Part shown: positions 1 to 8,763 of the stretch, in pieces
Layout of the letters: each line of letters starts with the position of its first letter
Numbering within the stretch: position 1 is the first letter of the stretch
Assembly (NCBI RefSeq): GCF_008923245.1
Contig: NZ_WBOS01000009.1
Coordinates: forward strand, 62,001 to 126,000
Direction of reading: 5' to 3'
Origin: Cytobacillus depressus
GTDB taxonomy: Bacteria; Bacillota; Bacilli; Bacillales; Cytobacillaceae
Length of the DNA stretch: 64,000 nt
Notes under the pieces: model-generated
What the model was told of the DNA's origin: nothing
The model's database searches: none
Seen by the model: the letters and a program-made list of their open reading frames with translations, nothing else
Program-made: the position numbers and the translations under genes

Positions 1-302
1 GGGGAGAAAACATTTATCCGCGTGAAATTGAAGAATTCCTTTATACCCATCCGAAGGTACTTGATGCTCAGGTGATCGGGGTACCTGATGATAAATTCGG
101 TGAGGAAGTGATGGCCTGGATTATTTTAAAGGATGGCGAAACTGCCACAGCCGATGAAATCAAGGATTATTTTAAAAATAAAGTGTCCCGCCACAAGATT
201 CCAAAATATATCAATTTCACGGATGCATATCCAATGACCGCTTCTGGAAAGATCCAAAAGTTCAAGCTCCGCGAACAGTCTATTAATCTGTTAACGATTT
301 GA
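1..302 (+). CDS. Acyl-CoA synthetase (AMP-forming), C-terminal fragment
   Basis: The reading frame is open from the left edge, so only about the last 100 residues of an AMP-forming acid:CoA ligase are present. Visible are GENIYPREIEEFL, the YPxEIE hinge that opens the mobile C-terminal domain, and PMTASGKIQKFKLRE near the end, which carries the catalytic lysine (motif A10) that helps form the acyl-adenylate. Family knowledge: these enzymes activate fatty or short-chain acids with ATP and CoA. The next gene is a biotin carrier protein. In Bacillus subtilis an AMP ligase (yngI) and a biotin carrier (yngHB) lie in the same acyl-CoA/leucine degradation operon, though with the biotin carboxylase between them, so a similar role is likely here. 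Substrate cannot be read from this fragment. Confidence 0.88.
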   Translation, partial: GENIYPREIEEFLYTHPKVLDAQVIGVPDDKFGEEVMAWIILKDGETATADEIKDYFKNKVSRHKIPKYINFTDAYPMTASGKIQKFKLREQSINLLTI

Positions 303-408
303 CCTAGTTCGGGGGGCGGGAAGGTGAAAATTGAACGAAAATGTGGCCGCCGAGACAATAACAATAAAATCGAGGGAATTAACATCAACTAGGTGAGGAG
401 AAAAAAAG

Positions 409-621
409 ATGGCGAAAATTGAAGCAAGCATGGCAGGAAGTGTTTGGAAGGTATTGGTGAAAGAAGGCGACGAGATTAAGGCGGGCCAGGACGTGGTTAT
501 CCTTGAATCGATGAAAATGGAAATACCTATTGCGGCTGAGGTAGATGGTGTCGTGACAAAGGTATATGCCCAAGAAGGGGAATTTGTGAACGACGCTGAT
601 GTCCTTTTGGAAACCGAGTAG
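409..621 (+). CDS. Biotin/lipoyl attachment domain protein (biotin carboxyl carrier, YngHB-like)
   Basis: This 70-residue stand-alone biotinyl/lipoyl domain carries the biotinylation motif ESMKME at residues about 34-39, where the lysine is modified. The rest follows the usual hammerhead fold: an N-terminal half ending at the motif, then a mirror-image half (DGVVTKVYAQEGEFV). It would carry CO2 between a biotin carboxylase and a carboxyltransferase in an acyl-CoA carboxylase. The start is supported by AGGTGAGGAG at about 391-400. It follows the acyl-CoA synthetase by about 100 bases, in which I see no complete gene, and is followed at once by a hairpin terminator, so it appears to be the last gene of its operon. 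The carboxylase partners are not in the window and would lie upstream or elsewhere. Confidence 0.88.
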   Translation: MAKIEASMAGSVWKVLVKEGDEIKAGQDVVILESMKMEIPIAAEVDGVVTKVYAQEGEFVNDADVLLETE

Positions 622-711
622 TCAAGCTACTGGGGATTGATGAAAAAATCCTAATGGTACAGAAAACTGAAAGAGACTTTAGAAGCGGGCAATAAAGCTT
701 CCAAGGATGGA

Positions 712-742
712 CCACCTTGTACTTTTACAAGGTGGCATTTTT
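712..742 (+). terminator. Rho-independent terminator after the biotin carrier gene
   Basis: A perfect 10-bp stem (CCACCTTGTA with TACAAGGTGG) with a 4-base loop is followed by CATTTTT. It closes the operon that enters from the left. Confidence 0.85.
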
Positions 743-807
743 ACTTTAAATTACTATGGAACAGGCAGTTTCTTGGGTAGTAAAATACCATTGACGGACA
801 ATTCACT

Positions 808-1068
808 TTAGTTTTTCCATCTTTTAAGTTTAGGAATATTTCGTGTGAATAATCCAGCTATAAATTTAGGCATACCGAACTCAACAATCTTTCCTTTAAC
901 GATCTCCTTCATTTCATCTACCGTTATATTTGGCAGAGTGAATTCTCCATCGATATAGCAGTGGCTACAAAACATCACACTTTTTGTGCCATCTCTTTCC
1001 GTACCACCACCTATTTCGTCTTTGGCTAATGGCATACTGCAACTTTGACAATTTTTGTATTTCTCCAC
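808..1068 (-). CDS. Small zinc-ribbon domain protein
   Basis: An 86-residue protein with two cysteine pairs, CQSCSMPL near residues 8-11 and CSHC near residues 34-37. This matches the putative zinc-ribbon family found as short cytoplasmic proteins in many Firmicutes (QSCxMPL followed by FCSxCYxDGxF). After the zinc site comes a helical tail (VDEMKEIVKGKIVEFGMPKF) typical of the family. The GTG start is preceded on the minus strand by a GAGAGG ribosome site. The family's function is unknown; the fold suggests metal binding and possibly nucleic-acid or protein contacts. It stands alone, convergent with the biotin carrier operon. Confidence 0.75.
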   Translation of the reverse strand: MEKYKNCQSCSMPLAKDEIGGGTERDGTKSVMFCSHCYIDGEFTLPNITVDEMKEIVKGKIVEFGMPKFIAGLFTRNIPKLKRWKN

Positions 1069-1539
1069 TAATATTACCTCTCAATTCATTAAATTTCTTG
1101 TAAAGAATGAATAGACATCATTTTTGATAGAAATATAATATGTTAACTTAGATGTATCTACATTATTATATAATAGTCGGAACATTCTTACAATCTATTC
1201 AAAAAGAGTTCCGTCTATCTCTCTTCTAGACATTAGAAAAGTAAGACTCTCCTTTGTTGGAATGTATATTATTAACTCAAAAGGGGATATTGGCAATTTT
1301 TATAAGAAAGTAAATAAAGAATCAAAAAGGAAACTTGACTTGAAATCAGAGGTTATTTTTTATGAAGAAATATAAGTTGAACAATCAATTTAAAGGCAAC
1401 AAAAAAGAAACAAAATTTTATGTTGTGGCTGAATCAGAGTTTATCGGTATAATATCATTTTCATTTTTACTAATATGGAGCTGTCCCCGCATTCGGTAAA
1501 AGATTTATAATTTAAAGAAACGGGGACAGAAAAATGAAG
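1069..1539. other. Intergenic stretch with an inverted repeat and no convincing gene
   Basis: About 470 A/T-rich bases. A 45-codon frame at 1362-1499 (+) begins ATGAAGAAATAT, but it has no clear ribosome site and ends inside an inverted repeat, so I do not call it a gene. The repeat has arms CTGTCCCCG at 1481-1489 and CGGGGACAG at 1521-1529, separated by 31 bases. It could be a weak terminator for the minus-strand channel gene that ends at 1540, or a fragment of a REP-like element. Confidence 0.5.
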
Positions 1540-2808
1540 TTATTGATCTATTTCTTCAATTAATACTTTCCTTTTAGATAAATCGACAACCGCTTTAAAA
1601 TCATGCCCGGAAGGATTTTGGAATAGTCGAAGATCAAACTCCTTCACTACGGCAAAAAGGTGGTCAAAGATTTCAGCTTGAATCGCTTCGTATACGGCCC
1701 ATCTTACATCATTTGTAAATGCATATATTTCTAGCGGCAACCCATTTTCAGTAGGTGCCAACGGTCTTACCATTAATGACATCTCCTGATTTATGCCTGG
1801 GTGATTTTTGAGGTAATTGCTGATATACGCCCTAAAGACTCCGATATTTGTAAGTGATTTTCCATTCACCGGATTGCTCCGATTTAACTCGTTTAAGGAA
1901 TTGAACTCTGTAATTTCACGCTCCCGGTTAATAATATAATCGGAAAGATAGTGGATCGTTTTATATCGATCAATCATCTCCTCTGTACAAATCGAAATTC
2001 TATTCGTATCAATAAGTAAAGCCCGCTTAATCCGTCGCCCTCCGGAGGCTTGCATGGCCGTCCAGTTCTTGAAAGAATCGGAAATCAAGGCGTAGGTAGG
2101 AAAAGTCGTAATCGTATTATCAAAATTTTGGATCTTAACTGTATTTAAAGAGATTTCAATGATATTTCCGTCGGCTCCATATTTTGGCATTTCAATCCAG
2201 TCACCGACTCGAACCATATTATGAGCTGTTAGCTGTATCCCAGCAACAAGCCCTAATAAGGTATCTTTAAAAACCAGCAGAAATACAGCTGATAGGGCTC
2301 CAATTCCGCTTAGAAGCACAAACGGACTTTCACCAATCAGGTTCGCAATTACTATGATAATGCCAACGACGATGACAATGATTTTTGAGACCTGAATATA
2401 CCCTTTAATCGGCTTCACCTTTGATATTTCATGGGTTTGATAAATATCGTTGATTGCATTTAATAAACTATTAAGGACCCATAGCCCCACAATAATTAAA
2501 TAGGCAATCGCACTTTTTTGAATCAAATGCTGATAAGACGGAAAGTTGGATGAAAAGTAAAAAATAATAATCGCAGGTACAATTTGAGATAACTCATGAA
2601 ACACCTTCCGTTCCAAAAGCATATCATCCCACTGGACTTTGTTATTCGTTACAATATGAGTGATGATTCTGATGACGACCTTTTTGGTGATAAAGTTCGC
2701 GACAATACAGATAATTGCTATAAAAAGGATATTAATAAAAATAGAAAGATATTCAGCTACCGAAGGATCCAAGTCAAATTTGAAAATATATTTTCTAATG
2801 AAATTCAT
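1540..2808 (-). CDS. ybdG: MscS-family mechanosensitive ion channel, YbdG type
   Basis: A 422-residue membrane protein, close to the roughly 415 residues of E. coli YbdG (MscM). The first 200 residues hold several hydrophobic segments. The pore-lining helix region (LLSGIGALSAVFLLVFKD) is followed by the conserved MscS beta-domain entry LGLVAGIQLTAHNMVRVGDW. YbdG-specific segments are very well kept: EMPKYGADG, TVKIQNFDNTITTFPT, SDSFKNW, SGGRRIKR, and near the end LPLEIYAFTN. The family opens under membrane tension to release solutes after hypo-osmotic shock; YbdG gives a small-conductance activity in E. coli. The start is supported by ACGGAGGAA just upstream. It is monocistronic. Its resemblance is to the proteobacterial YbdG branch rather than to the shorter YkuT/YhdY proteins usual in Bacillus. 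Confidence 0.9.
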   Translation of the reverse strand: MNFIRKYIFKFDLDPSVAEYLSIFINILFIAIICIVANFITKKVVIRIITHIVTNNKVQWDDMLLERKVFHELSQIVPAIIIFYFSSNFPSYQHLIQKSAIAYLIIVGLWVLNSLLNAINDIYQTHEISKVKPIKGYIQVSKIIVIVVGIIIVIANLIGESPFVLLSGIGALSAVFLLVFKDTLLGLVAGIQLTAHNMVRVGDWIEMPKYGADGNIIEISLNTVKIQNFDNTITTFPTYALISDSFKNWTAMQASGGRRIKRALLIDTNRISICTEEMIDRYKTIHYLSDYIINREREITEFNSLNELNRSNPVNGKSLTNIGVFRAYISNYLKNHPGINQEMSLMVRPLAPTENGLPLEIYAFTNDVRWAVYEAIQAEIFDHLFAVVKEFDLRLFQNPSGHDFKAVVDLSKRKVLIEEIDQ

Positions 2809-3294
2809 CTATTTCCTCCGTAATATGTATAAAATCTCGGCCTCGTTGTATCAATCTCCTACTTGATACTATATCTGAGTATTATGATCTTTATTTTCTC
2901 CAAAATAAATACTTTAACCCTTACACGGGGATTAAATAATTAAAGACTTCCGATGGTACTTATAAATGTATAAAGAAATACATTCTGTTTACTCGAACCG
3001 AAAGTAGCAATAGAATAGGTTCTTCAATGGTAGTCGGCGCACTCCCGAACAGAAAGGAGTGTCCTTTATAACGGTGATAACGGACATTTCAAGCAGAAAA
3101 ACCCCTAATACGGCCATAACCGACACTTAGCGAACAGTGACAGTCACTGTTCGCCTTATTTTTTTAAAAAAATATTTACAGAAAAATCGGAATACGACTT
3201 AGGTCTTAGATAAATTTAATCCTGAGGCTCAATGCTTTTAAAGTCCTGGTTTTCTAAAATAAAGATGAAATTCAATTGGAAGAAAGGAGGAATT
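2809..3294. other. Intergenic region with a degenerate 39-bp repeat pair and an orphan hairpin
   Basis: No gene is apparent. Two related 20-base cores, TATAACGGTGATAACGGACA at 3067-3086 and TAATACGGCCATAACCGACA at 3106-3125, lie 39 bases apart and match at 15 of 20 positions. The GATAACGGACA core also occurs, inverted, in the tandem repeat near 42300. A strong terminator-like hairpin follows at 3130-3163. Confidence 0.55.
3130..3163 (+). terminator. Near-perfect palindrome with T-run, orphan terminator
   Basis: A 12-bp self-complementary arm (GCGAACAGTGAC with GTCACTGTTCGC) has almost no loop and is followed by CTTATTTTTTT. No plus-strand gene ends just before it, so it either ends an unseen transcript or shields the RND gene from readthrough. 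Confidence 0.6.
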
Positions 3295-3415
3295 ATGAAC
3301 TGGATGTAAAAATGTTAATTTTTTGAAAAGTATTAATCGGTGTGCAGATTATTTCAGGATATTTATGGTATTATTTTTTCGGTTTCATATTTCTATTTTG
3401 AGAGGAGAATACTCT

Positions 3416-6400
3416 TTGTCATTTATAACGAAGTGGGCATTTGGTAATAAGGCAGCTGTTGCATTAATGACCATATTAATTTTAATTATTGGTGTTGTTA
3501 GTTACTTTAGATTGCCAATGGAATTTTTACCTTCTGCTGATAATCCGCAAGTAACTATAATTGCAATGGGTCAAGGGACAGATTCGAAAACAATGGAAAC
3601 AGAGGTAACCATTCCAGTAGAAAGAGCCGTTACTGGTGTGAAGGGGAAAAAATCCATCTATTCCACAACAGGAGACGGATTTTCAAAAATCGACTTATTC
3701 TTTGAACCGGGATCTGATATGAAGCAAGCTAAACAAGAGGTTCAAGATGCTTTAAACAGCATAGCAATGCCACCAAATATATCAAAACCCACTGTTTCAC
3801 AGCTTAATACATCTATGATTCCCATTGTGGATATAGCCGTAACATTCAAAGATGGCATGACGGCAGAAAATATGGCATTAGTCCGGGAAAAACTCCAGCC
3901 ATTATATCAAGATATCAAAGGGGTATCTAGTGCCGATGTGTATGGGATTACAGATTCCGTCATTTCTGTAAAAATAAATAATGAAAAATTAGCCGAAAAG
4001 CAAGTTACCATCCATGCTGTTATGAGCGTTCTTCAAGGACAAAACACAGCCTTTGCCGTTGGGGAAAAAATTATTAATGGAAAAACGAGCAATATTAAGG
4101 TGATTGGTGACGTAAATAGTTTAGAAAAGCTAAAAGAATTAAAAGTAGGTCCAAATGTTACTCTTGGAGATATATCGACCATTGATGAAACAAAAAATGC
4201 GAATTTCATTAGCCGATTTAATGGGAAAGATAGTTTAAATTTAAGTATCACGAAAGACAGTCAATCAAATGCAGTGACAATAAGCAAAGAAGTAAAAAAA
4301 GTAGCAAAGAAAATAAATGAAATGTATGACCAGCAGGAATCAGTTGTTTACATTTCATCCGCTGATTTGGTGCAGACTTCGGTAATAACAATGATAAAAG
4401 AAGTCCTGCTCGGTGCGCTATTTGCGACGGTTGTCATAATGGTATTTTTGCGAAATATCCGGTCCACCTTTATTACAATCGTTTCGATTCCGTTATCACT
4501 TTGTTTTACACTCTTCTTGCTTTCATGGTCCGGAATTACATTGAATATTTTAACACTAGGCGGAGTGGCTGTTGCTGTTGGTCGTCTAGTTGATGACAGT
4601 ATTGTTGTGATCGAAAATGTTTTTCGGAAGATGCAAACAGATAAATTCTCAGTTCAATTGGTTATTGATGCAACGAAACAAGTAGGAGTTGCCATCACTT
4701 CTTCTACATTAACGACCGTTGCCGTTTTCTTACCGATGAGTTTGTTGAACGGGGGACTTCAAGAATTTCTTTTACCATTCGCCTTAACAGTCACTTATTC
4801 GTTACTTGCTTCCTTAATTGTCGCATTGACTGTTGTCCCGTTAATGAGTACGGGTTTACTGAAGAATACAAAGCTTCCTGAACATAAACCTTCTGTACGT
4901 TTTCCGAAAATGGTCACTTGGTCGTTAAATCATAAATGGATTGTTTTCACAATTGCATTCCTGCTGTTTGTTGGTTCTATCGGGACATACTTTGTCATTC
5001 CTAAGGGTGCGGTTGACAACTCTTCAGCTGATTATGTCGTTGCCACACTAAGTTTCCCAAATGATACGGCAATAGAAGAGGTGAAGGAAAAGGCGATCGA
5101 ACTGGAATCATCGATTCGTGAAATGGATGAAGTTCAATTCTTATTCACACAGGTTGGATCTCCACCTGAGGCAGCACGATTTGGTCATGTTGAGTCTCCA
5201 ACAAAAGCGAGCTTTAGTATATTGTTGAATGATAAAAAAGACACAGAAAAAATAATAGAAGAAGTAGAAAATAAAAAAAATCAATTTCCAGAGGGACAAT
5301 TAGAAGTATCCGCTGCATCGTTCATGATGGGTGGAGCTAGTACCAATATAACCATAGATGTGATTGGGGGAAATTTATCCGATCTTGAAAAAACAGCAAA
5401 CGAGATTAAAGAAAAAGTGGAAAAAATTGATGGCGTTGAAGAAGCGACAACTAATCAAGATGAAAAGAAACGCGTTTATTCCTTAACAGTAGACTCAAAG
5501 AAAGGAAATACAGAACAAGTAGCCCATCAACTAGGTGTCATGTTAAATCAAACACCAATTGGAACAATCAACTTGAATGATAAACAAACACTAGTCGTTC
5601 TAGAACCCATTCTAGATACAAAAACTCCAGAAGATTTAAAGAATATTCCCGTTTTGACAGATGCCGGTCTTGTAACCGTATCGTCTATTGCTACATTACA
5701 AAGTGAGGAGCGTTCAACAAACCAGTTTCATAAAGACGGAGATACGTACCTTCGCGTAACAGCTTCAGTCGATCCTGCTAAACTATCCGAAATATCAAAC
5801 AAGGTGAATCTGGAGATATTCGGAGATAAAAAGGATCATAAAGGAATGGACTTACCAGAAGGTATAGACGTATTGGTTGGAGGAGCAAGTGCCCAGCAGG
5901 CAGATGACTTTACTGATTTATTTCTCGTTATGCTTATTTCCATTGGAATCGTATTTTTAATCATGGTCATCACCTTTAAGTCGATTAAAGCTCCTATTGC
6001 CATCCTTTGCTCTTTACCACTCGCAGCAATCGGCGCTATTTTAGGGATTGTCATAAGCGGAATATCTGTGGATATAACCGCGCTTCTAGGGGCGTTAATG
6101 CTCATAGGAATTGTCGTGACAAATGCCATCGTTCTTTTAGATCGTGTTAGACAAAACGAACAGAAAATGACTATTCGAGAGGCGCTTGTAGAAGCCACAG
6201 CAACTAGAATGAGGCCAATTTTCATGACTGCCGTCGCCACGATCTGTGCGATGCTTCCGCTATTATTGAAAGAAGCTGAAACCGGAAGCCTAGTCTCACA
6301 AAGCCTAGCCATTGTAGTCATCGGAGGACTAGCAATGGCAACACTCTTGACCCTAATTGTCATTCCATGTATTTATGAGTTGCTTTATTATAGAAAATCA

Positions 6401-6448
6401 AAGAAACAGAGAGCAATCCAAGCAGCTGATCAGGAATTTACATTGTAA
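3416..6448 (+). CDS. swrC: RND-family multidrug/lipopeptide exporter, SwrC (YerP) type
   Basis: A large proton-driven exporter of the AcrB/HAE superfamily in the Gram-positive SwrC branch. The frame is open from a TTG at 3323 (1041 residues), but the best start is the TTG at 3416: it follows GAGAGGAG at correct spacing and gives 1010 residues beginning LSFITKWAFGNKAAV, so the first membrane helix sits at the N-terminus as in the family. The two-fold architecture is clear: helix, periplasmic-type porter domain, helix bundle, then the same again. The proton-relay helix carries VGRLVDDSIVVIENV with its paired aspartates. Substrates in relatives include surfactin and other amphipathic compounds. 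No separate adaptor or regulator lies alongside. Two 4-codon frames with a strong ribosome site precede it (see findings). Confidence 0.92.
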   Translation: MSFITKWAFGNKAAVALMTILILIIGVVSYFRLPMEFLPSADNPQVTIIAMGQGTDSKTMETEVTIPVERAVTGVKGKKSIYSTTGDGFSKIDLFFEPGSDMKQAKQEVQDALNSIAMPPNISKPTVSQLNTSMIPIVDIAVTFKDGMTAENMALVREKLQPLYQDIKGVSSADVYGITDSVISVKINNEKLAEKQVTIHAVMSVLQGQNTAFAVGEKIINGKTSNIKVIGDVNSLEKLKELKVGPNVTLGDISTIDETKNANFISRFNGKDSLNLSITKDSQSNAVTISKEVKKVAKKINEMYDQQESVVYISSADLVQTSVITMIKEVLLGALFATVVIMVFLRNIRSTFITIVSIPLSLCFTLFLLSWSGITLNILTLGGVAVAVGRLVDDSIVVIENVFRKMQTDKFSVQLVIDATKQVGVAITSSTLTTVAVFLPMSLLNGGLQEFLLPFALTVTYSLLASLIVALTVVPLMSTGLLKNTKLPEHKPSVRFPKMVTWSLNHKWIVFTIAFLLFVGSIGTYFVIPKGAVDNSSADYVVATLSFPNDTAIEEVKEKAIELESSIREMDEVQFLFTQVGSPPEAARFGHVESPTKASFSILLNDKKDTEKIIEEVENKKNQFPEGQLEVSAASFMMGGASTNITIDVIGGNLSDLEKTANEIKEKVEKIDGVEEATTNQDEKKRVYSLTVDSKKGNTEQVAHQLGVMLNQTPIGTINLNDKQTLVVLEPILDTKTPEDLKNIPVLTDAGLVTVSSIATLQSEERSTNQFHKDGDTYLRVTASVDPAKLSEISNKVNLEIFGDKKDHKGMDLPEGIDVLVGGASAQQADDFTDLFLVMLISIGIVFLIMVITFKSIKAPIAILCSLPLAAIGAILGIVISGISVDITALLGALMLIGIVVTNAIVLLDRVRQNEQKMTIREALVEATATRMRPIFMTAVATICAMLPLLLKEAETGSLVSQSLAIVVIGGLAMATLLTLIVIPCIYELLYYRKSKKQRAIQAADQEFTL

Positions 6449-6515
6449 TAAACTGCAGAATGTAAATGAAGAATTTGGTCGCGTTGAAAAATAAGCTTCC
6501 CGGAAATGAACTGAA

Positions 6516-6548
6516 CCCCGATCCGAAATAAGCGGACCGGGGCTTTTT
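6516..6548 (+). terminator. Terminator after the RND exporter gene
   Basis: CCCCGATCCG pairs with CGGACCGGGG with one mismatch across a 7-base loop and is followed by CTTTTT. Confidence 0.85.
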
Positions 6549-6726
6549 AGAATGGATTTTACAACTCGGTACGGACTTTAGTATATCGTAAAGTTTTTTT
6601 CTATGGACAGATATAGGTGAATGAACCTATTTTTCGCATAATTATTTTCATAATATTAGGAATATTTATACTAACTTTTTATTTCTCTCATAAGCTTTGA
6701 ATAGAACAAGTTAAGGAGGGATTATA

Positions 6727-8457
6727 ATGGAGTTCCATCAAGTGTATGACCCTATGGGGAATGCTTTTTTTTCTACGTTGTTGGCAGCAATTCCAATATT
6801 GACCTTGCTGTATTTACTCGCTTTTCATCCTCATAAGGATAAGCTAGGTAAAACTCATTATGGAATTGCAGCGCCAAAGGCTGCGCTTATTGCTGGGCTA
6901 GTCACTGTTTTAATGGCCATCTGGTTAGTAGGAATGCCTGTTTCTAGTACTTTAGCTGCTTTTGGTTATGGTTCTTTCTTCGGCATGATGCCGATCGGCT
7001 GGATTATTGTTGCGGCGATGTTTTTGTATACGATTACGTTGGTTACTGGTCAATTTGAAATTGTGAAGACATCCGTTGTTTCATTATCTTCTGACAGACG
7101 TATTCAAACACTTCTTATTGCTTTTTCGTTCGGAGCTTTTATCGAAGGTGCAGCAGGCTTTGGTACTCCAGTTGCGATCGCGGGTGCACTCATGGTCGGG
7201 CTTGGATTTCGACCAATGGCGGCAGCTGTTCTCTGTTTGATTGCTAATACAGCACCAGTTGCCTTTGGGGCTGTAGGGACGCCAATCATTACATTAGCTA
7301 CTGTCACAGGACTTCCAGAGGATGCATTGTCAGCTATGGCAGGACGTCAACTTCCGTTTTTCTCTGTTCTTGTACCTTTTTGGCTTATCGCAACGATGGT
7401 GTTCATGCATAAAGGAAAATGGAAACAGGTCATGGAAATCTGGCCAGCCATATTGGTTACTGGTGTCTCATTCGCACTAGCCCAATTTTGGGTTTCCAAT
7501 TATATTGGTCCGATGCTAGTTGATATTTTGGCAGGTATCATTTCGATTATTGCATTAATTTTACTTCTTAAAGTATGGCAACCTAAGAATAAATTTTATC
7601 TGCCAGGTGAAGAAGAAACAATAAAGGCCCTGGAGCAGCAGAAATCAAATTATACAACAGGTCAAGTTGCTCGAGCTTGGACACCATGGGTCTTCTTAAC
7701 TCTATTTGTTTTCATGTGGGGGCTGCCTCAATGGAAAAGCATTTTGAACTCACTAAATATTTTTGGCATTAAATCATTGTATGCGATCCCAGTACCCTTT
7801 TTAGACCAGTTAGTTTTCCGCAGTCCACCGCTTGCAAAGGAGTTAGTGCCAGAAGCAGCTGTTTATTCCTTTAATTGGCTATCAGCAGCAGGGACAGGAG
7901 TGTTTTTCGCGGCTGTGCTTAGCGGCTTGTTCCTCAAATTAAGCAAAGAACAATGGAAACTTTCTATCGTGCGAACCGCTCAAAGGATGAAAACGCCTTT
8001 AATTACGATTGCTTTAGTGCTTGGTTTAGGATTTACCACGCGTTATTCAGGAATGGATGCCATCCTTGGTCTTGCTTTTACAAAAACCGGTGTATTCTAT
8101 CCATTCTTTGCAGCAATGCTCGGCTGGCTAGGGGTCTTTTTAACAGGTAGTGATACTTCATCAAACGCCCTTTTCGGAAGCATGCAGAAAATTACTGCAC
8201 AGCAGTTGGGCTTGGATCCGGTCCTTATTTCTGCAGCGAACTCAACTGGGGGAGTCATGGGTAAAATGATTGATGCCCAAAGCATTGTCGTAGCGACTGC
8301 TGCATGTTATGAAAATCGTGTAGAAGGGGCTAATGCTGTAGGGCCAATATTCCGAGCAGTTATCTTCCACAGTATAGCATTAGCCGCTTTGATGGGTATT
8401 TTAGTCATGTTGCAGGCTTATGTATTCCCATGGATGATTCCAGCTTATACCCTATAA
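6727..8457 (+). CDS. lctP: L-lactate permease (LctP/LldP family)
   Basis: A 576-residue polytopic membrane protein, a little longer than E. coli LldP (about 550) and close to Bacillus LutP/LctP. It has more than ten hydrophobic segments and the family signatures FIEGAAGFGTPVAIAGALMV, LIANTAPVAFGAVGTPI, and near the C-terminus GWLGVFLTGSDTSSNALFG and ANSTGGVMGKMIDAQSI. It should import L-lactate (and probably glycolate or D-lactate) by proton symport. The ATG follows AAGGAGGGA at about 6713. It is monocistronic, with its own terminator. It lies just upstream of a DcuS/DctS-type sensor-regulator pair, which could control it; that link is inference. Confidence 0.93.
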   Translation: MEFHQVYDPMGNAFFSTLLAAIPILTLLYLLAFHPHKDKLGKTHYGIAAPKAALIAGLVTVLMAIWLVGMPVSSTLAAFGYGSFFGMMPIGWIIVAAMFLYTITLVTGQFEIVKTSVVSLSSDRRIQTLLIAFSFGAFIEGAAGFGTPVAIAGALMVGLGFRPMAAAVLCLIANTAPVAFGAVGTPIITLATVTGLPEDALSAMAGRQLPFFSVLVPFWLIATMVFMHKGKWKQVMEIWPAILVTGVSFALAQFWVSNYIGPMLVDILAGIISIIALILLLKVWQPKNKFYLPGEEETIKALEQQKSNYTTGQVARAWTPWVFLTLFVFMWGLPQWKSILNSLNIFGIKSLYAIPVPFLDQLVFRSPPLAKELVPEAAVYSFNWLSAAGTGVFFAAVLSGLFLKLSKEQWKLSIVRTAQRMKTPLITIALVLGLGFTTRYSGMDAILGLAFTKTGVFYPFFAAMLGWLGVFLTGSDTSSNALFGSMQKITAQQLGLDPVLISAANSTGGVMGKMIDAQSIVVATAACYENRVEGANAVGPIFRAVIFHSIALAALMGILVMLQAYVFPWMIPAYTL

Positions 8458-8470
8458 AAAACTGATCCGA

Positions 8471-8507
8471 AGCATTCGATGCGATATCGCAACGAGTGCT
8501 TTTTTTT
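8471..8507 (+). terminator. Terminator after the lactate permease gene
   Basis: An imperfect hairpin (AGCATTCG ... CGAGTGCT, with an inner TGCGATATCGCA palindrome) ends in eight T residues. Confidence 0.8.
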
Positions 8508-8763
8508 ATAATTTTGTGCACAATCGAAAAGTTAAGCAAATGGAAAAATTAAATTACGAAACGATTCAAAGCTATCAATCTTTTTCAACCGTGTGATGAT
8601 TGCTTATAAAAATAGCAAACTTAGCTTGATTTGAAAAGATCAGCAGTATTTACATAATCACAAAATTTTAAAAAAATCGAGGTAGCAAATCCATAGTCCT
8701 ATAATTCGTTTTCAGGAAGTTTCCTAATAGCCTATTATAAATGCTAAAATAGGTAAGAAAATA

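Noticed and set aside
1362-1499. A 45-codon frame (MKKYKLNNQFKGNKKETKF...)
   Set aside because: No ribosome site, ends in an inverted repeat, and no similarity that I recognise.
5836-6363. Long minus-strand frame opposite the RND gene
   Set aside because: It is a shadow of the strongly coding plus strand; it has no ribosome site and its composition reflects the complement of the membrane protein codons.
8513-8522. TTGTGCACAA palindrome after the lactate permease gene as a copy of the TetR operator
   Set aside because: The arms match the operator near 31332, but the six-base spacer is missing and it lies behind a terminator with no promoter pattern; likely chance.
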